Origin: JBGSTR01 sp963707135
GTDB lineage: Bacteria > Pseudomonadota > Gammaproteobacteria > Chromatiales > Chromatiaceae
NCBI GenBank assembly: GCA_963707135.1
Contig: CAVPOY010000044.1
Location: 186,001 to 250,000, forward strand
Length of the DNA: 64,000 nt
Reading direction: 5' to 3'
Under the pieces are notes generated by a model that searched no databases, was not told where the DNA came from, and saw only the letters and a list, made by a program, of their open reading frames with translations. The first letter of the stretch is position 1; every line of letters begins with the position of its first letter. Shown here one piece after another: positions 61,930 through 64,000 of this stretch. Both the position numbers and the translations under genes were made by a program.

Positions 61930-62790
61930 TCAGTGGCGCGCGCGGCTGGACAGGATCGCCAGCATATCGGCGATCCGGTCGCGCAGGTCGCGCCGGTCCA
62001 GGATCATGTCGATCGCCCCCTTCTCCATCAGGAACTCGCTGCGCTGGAAACCCTCAGGGAGCTTCTCGCGCACCGTCTGCTCGATGACCCGGGGGCCGGC
62101 GAAGCCGATCAGGGCACCGGGCTCGGCAATGTTGAGGTCACCGAGCATGGCCAGGCTCGCCGAGACGCCGCCCATGGTGGGGTCGGTCATCACCGAGACG
62201 AAGGGCAGCGACTGCTCGCGCAGCCGCGCGAGCGCCGCGCTGGTCTTCGCCATCTGCATCAGCGAGAACAGGCTCTCCTGCATTCGCGCGCCACCGCTCG
62301 CCGAGAAGCAGACCATCGGCGCGTCCAGCTCGAGCGCCGCGTCGACGCCGCGAACGAAGCGCTCCCCGACGACCGAGCCCATGGATCCACCCATGAAGCC
62401 GAACTCGAAGGCAGCGGCGACGATCGGCGAGCCTTTGAGCTGGCCGCGCATGACGACCATGGCCTCCTTCTCGCCGGACTGCTTTTGCGCCTGGCTGAGC
62501 CGGTCCTTGTATTTTTTCAGGTCCTTGAACTTGAGCGGATCGACGGACTCCATGTCCGTCCCAATTTCCTCCCTGGGCTCCGGATCGAGGAAACTCTCCA
62601 GTCGGCGGCGGGCGCCGAGCCGGTTGTGGTAATTACACTTGGGGCAGACCTCGAGGTTACGCTCGAGCTCGGCACGGTAGAGGATCGCGTTGCAACCCGG
62701 GCACTTGGCCCAGATTCCCTCGGGCACCGCGCGTTTCTGGCTCGCCTCGGTGCGAATGCGGCTTGGCATCAATTTTTCGAGCCAACTCAT
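61930..62790 (-). CDS. accD: Acetyl-CoA carboxylase carboxyltransferase beta subunit
   Basis: 286 residues from ATG 62790 (MSWLEKLMPSRIRTEA). The four-cysteine zinc ribbon is KCPGC and VCPKC (about 30-55). The crotonase-fold core has GFMGGSMGSVVGERFVRGVD, FSASGGARMQES and DPTMGGVSASLAMLGD, the CoA site. It works with AccA to make malonyl-CoA. trpA is 34 bases upstream, the usual order. Confidence 0.97.
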   Translation of the reverse strand: MSWLEKLMPSRIRTEASQKRAVPEGIWAKCPGCNAILYRAELERNLEVCPKCNYHNRLGARRRLESFLDPEPREEIGTDMESVDPLKFKDLKKYKDRLSQAQKQSGEKEAMVVMRGQLKGSPIVAAAFEFGFMGGSMGSVVGERFVRGVDAALELDAPMVCFSASGGARMQESLFSLMQMAKTSAALARLREQSLPFVSVMTDPTMGGVSASLAMLGDLNIAEPGALIGFAGPRVIEQTVREKLPEGFQRSEFLMEKGAIDMILDRRDLRDRIADMLAILSSRARH

Positions 62791-62824
62791 TTGGTTATCC
62801 ACGTCTCACAGACATTGAAAAGGC

Positions 62825-63637
62825 CTAACCGTCGACCCGATCTATGGCGGTGCGCAGTCCGCCCAGGAACTCGGCGATTTCGCTTGGGATGCGCTCCGGC
62901 GTCTGGACCAACGCCTCGATTCGGCCCACGATCGCGCTCCCCACAATCACCGCATCCGCGAATGCCGCCACACGTGCCGCGCTTTCCGGATCCTTGATGC
63001 CGAAGCCGACACCCACCGGCAGCGGGATACGGGCCTTGATCGCGCGCACCTTCTCAGCGGCCGCGTCTGTGTCTAGGTGGCCCGCACCGGTGACGCCCTT
63101 CACCGCGACATAGTAGACGAAACCGGACGCCACCTCCCCGATCAGGGCGATGCGGGTCTCGGTGGAGGTCGGGGCCAGCAGATAGACCAGGTCGAGCCCG
63201 CGGGCCCGGAGCGCCGCCACCAGATCGCCGCCCTCTTCCGGGGGCACGTCGACGACCAGCGCGCCGTCGACGCCCGCATCCTGGGCCGCCGCGGCGAAAC
63301 ACTCGTACCCCATCACCTCGATCGGGTTCAGATACCCCATCAAGACCACCGGCGTCCCGGCATCCCGCTCGCGGAAACGACGCACCATCGCGAGCACTCC
63401 GGTCAGGGACACCCCGTAGGCCAAGGCGCGCTCGGTGGCCCGCTGGATTACCGGTCCGTCGGCAATCGGGTCCGAGAAGGGCACGCCGAGCTCGATGAGG
63501 TCGGCCCCGGCGTCCACCATCGCATGCATCAGCGGCACGGTAACGTCCGGGTGCGGGTCGCCGGCGGTCACGAACGGGACAAGGGCCGTGCGGCCCTGTC
63601 TGGCGAGGTTGTCGAAGCGGTTGGCGATGCGGCTCAC
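62825..63637 (-). CDS. trpA: Tryptophan synthase alpha subunit
   Basis: 270 residues: ALVPFVTAGDPHPD, the acidic pair in LIELGVPFSDPIADGPVIQ, VLMGYLNPIEVMGYE, and FVYYVAVKGVTGAG. It cleaves indole-3-glycerol phosphate to indole. GTG 63637 overlaps the trpB stop (GTGA), so the two subunits are coupled. Confidence 0.97.
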   Translation of the reverse strand: MSRIANRFDNLARQGRTALVPFVTAGDPHPDVTVPLMHAMVDAGADLIELGVPFSDPIADGPVIQRATERALAYGVSLTGVLAMVRRFRERDAGTPVVLMGYLNPIEVMGYECFAAAAQDAGVDGALVVDVPPEEGGDLVAALRARGLDLVYLLAPTSTETRIALIGEVASGFVYYVAVKGVTGAGHLDTDAAAEKVRAIKARIPLPVGVGFGIKDPESAARVAAFADAVIVGSAIVGRIEALVQTPERIPSEIAEFLGGLRTAIDRVDG

Positions 63638-64000
63638 AGCTGCATCCCGTCGATCTGCGCAACGGTATGCATGTCCTTGTCGCCGCGGCCGGAGAGGTTC
63701 ACCAGGATGAGCTGGTCCCGGCGCATGGTCGGTGCCAGTTTGGTCACGTAGGCCAGGGCGTGGCTCGACTCCAGCGCCGGAATGATCCCCTCGGTGCGGG
63801 TCAGGGTGTGGAAGGCACGCAGCGCCTCCTGGTCGTCGATCGCCTCGTAGCGCGCGCGGCCGCTGTCCTTCAGCCAGGCGTGCTCGGGCCCGACGCCCGG
63901 GTAGTCGAGACCGGCCGAGATCGAGTGGGTCTCGATGATCTGCCCGTCGTCGTCCTCCATCAGATAGGTGCGGTTGCCGTGCAGGACACCCGGCCTGCCG
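63634..64000 (-). CDS. trpB: Tryptophan synthase beta subunit, partial (window edge)
   Basis: Only the C-terminal part lies in the window, open to the edge: GVLHGNRTYLMEDDDGQIIETHSISAGLDYPGVGPEHAWLKDSGRARYEAIDDQEALRAFHTLTRTEGIIPALESSHALAY, then VNLSGRGDKDMHT, the PLP-phosphate and cation sites. The PLP lysine is outside. It makes tryptophan from indole and serine. Confidence 0.96.
   Translation of the reverse strand, partial: GRPGVLHGNRTYLMEDDDGQIIETHSISAGLDYPGVGPEHAWLKDSGRARYEAIDDQEALRAFHTLTRTEGIIPALESSHALAYVTKLAPTMRRDQLILVNLSGRGDKDMHTVAQIDGMQL

Noticed and set aside
1..64000. CRISPR array
   Set aside because: No regularly spaced repeats were seen; the only repeats are the IS ends, the 29-bp pair, a 19-bp tandem and short dyads.

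Overview
The window is 64 kb of G+C-rich chromosome from a gammaproteobacterium. Three things point there: ZipA beside SMC and LigA, the order trpB-trpA-accD-folC-dedD-cvpA-purF-metZ, and a truncated UbiG. A RegB/RegA redox pair, an orphan CbbO/NorD-type protein, NosL proteins and an alpha-carbonic anhydrase suggest an autotrophic, redox-versatile member of the Chromatiales/Ectothiorhodospiraceae type. That lineage is inference; no rRNA is present.

Layout. 0-4 kb: a transposase end, a zinc-ribbon/LrgA/LrgB operon and a decayed IS66-like element carrying a DruA-family (DUF4338) gene between 60-bp inverted repeats. 4-9.3 kb: di-haem peroxidase, CbbO/NorD-like protein, FGGY kinase, QueF. 9.4-17.7 kb: smc, zipA, ligA and an alpha-carbonic anhydrase; ligA changes base composition and reading frame at one point near 14.9 kb. 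17.9-23.2 kb: glycosyltransferase, PPK2-type polyphosphate:AMP phosphotransferase, RegB/RegA.

23.2-33.7 kb: a long minus-strand block for metal handling and envelope redox: two NosL proteins, a SafE-like membrane protein, a copper-type P1B ATPase with accessory metal-binding proteins, a TlpA thioredoxin, a polytopic protein with an HPHHHCPFC motif, and a MacB/FtsX-like ABC pair. Two near-identical 17-bp dyads flank the second nosL. 34.2-37.2 kb is regulatory: receiver protein, frameshifted ECF sigma factor, NtrC-type activator and, divergent from it behind a good sigma-54 promoter match, a 57-residue secreted or membrane peptide. NikR follows.

37.9-50.2 kb is a decaying accessory region ending at tRNA-Arg(ACG). 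It holds remnants of an integrase, an ExeA-like ATPase, IS3, IS21, UbiG, an RND pump and an N-formylglutamate amidohydrolase, around a light-associated group (SDR, FeS-type photolyase, FAD oxidoreductase, CIA30 protein). 50.6-55.1 kb: universal stress protein, P2-type cation ATPase, SRPBCC protein. 55.9-64 kb: the housekeeping run methyltransferase-metZ-purF-cvpA-dedD-folC-accD-trpA-trpB, cut by the window edge.

Several recognisable genes are broken by one base (ligA, ECF sigma, photolyase, nosL-1, istA) or one in-frame stop. Some of these may be sequence errors, because ligA is normally essential; the mobile and island remnants look like real decay.
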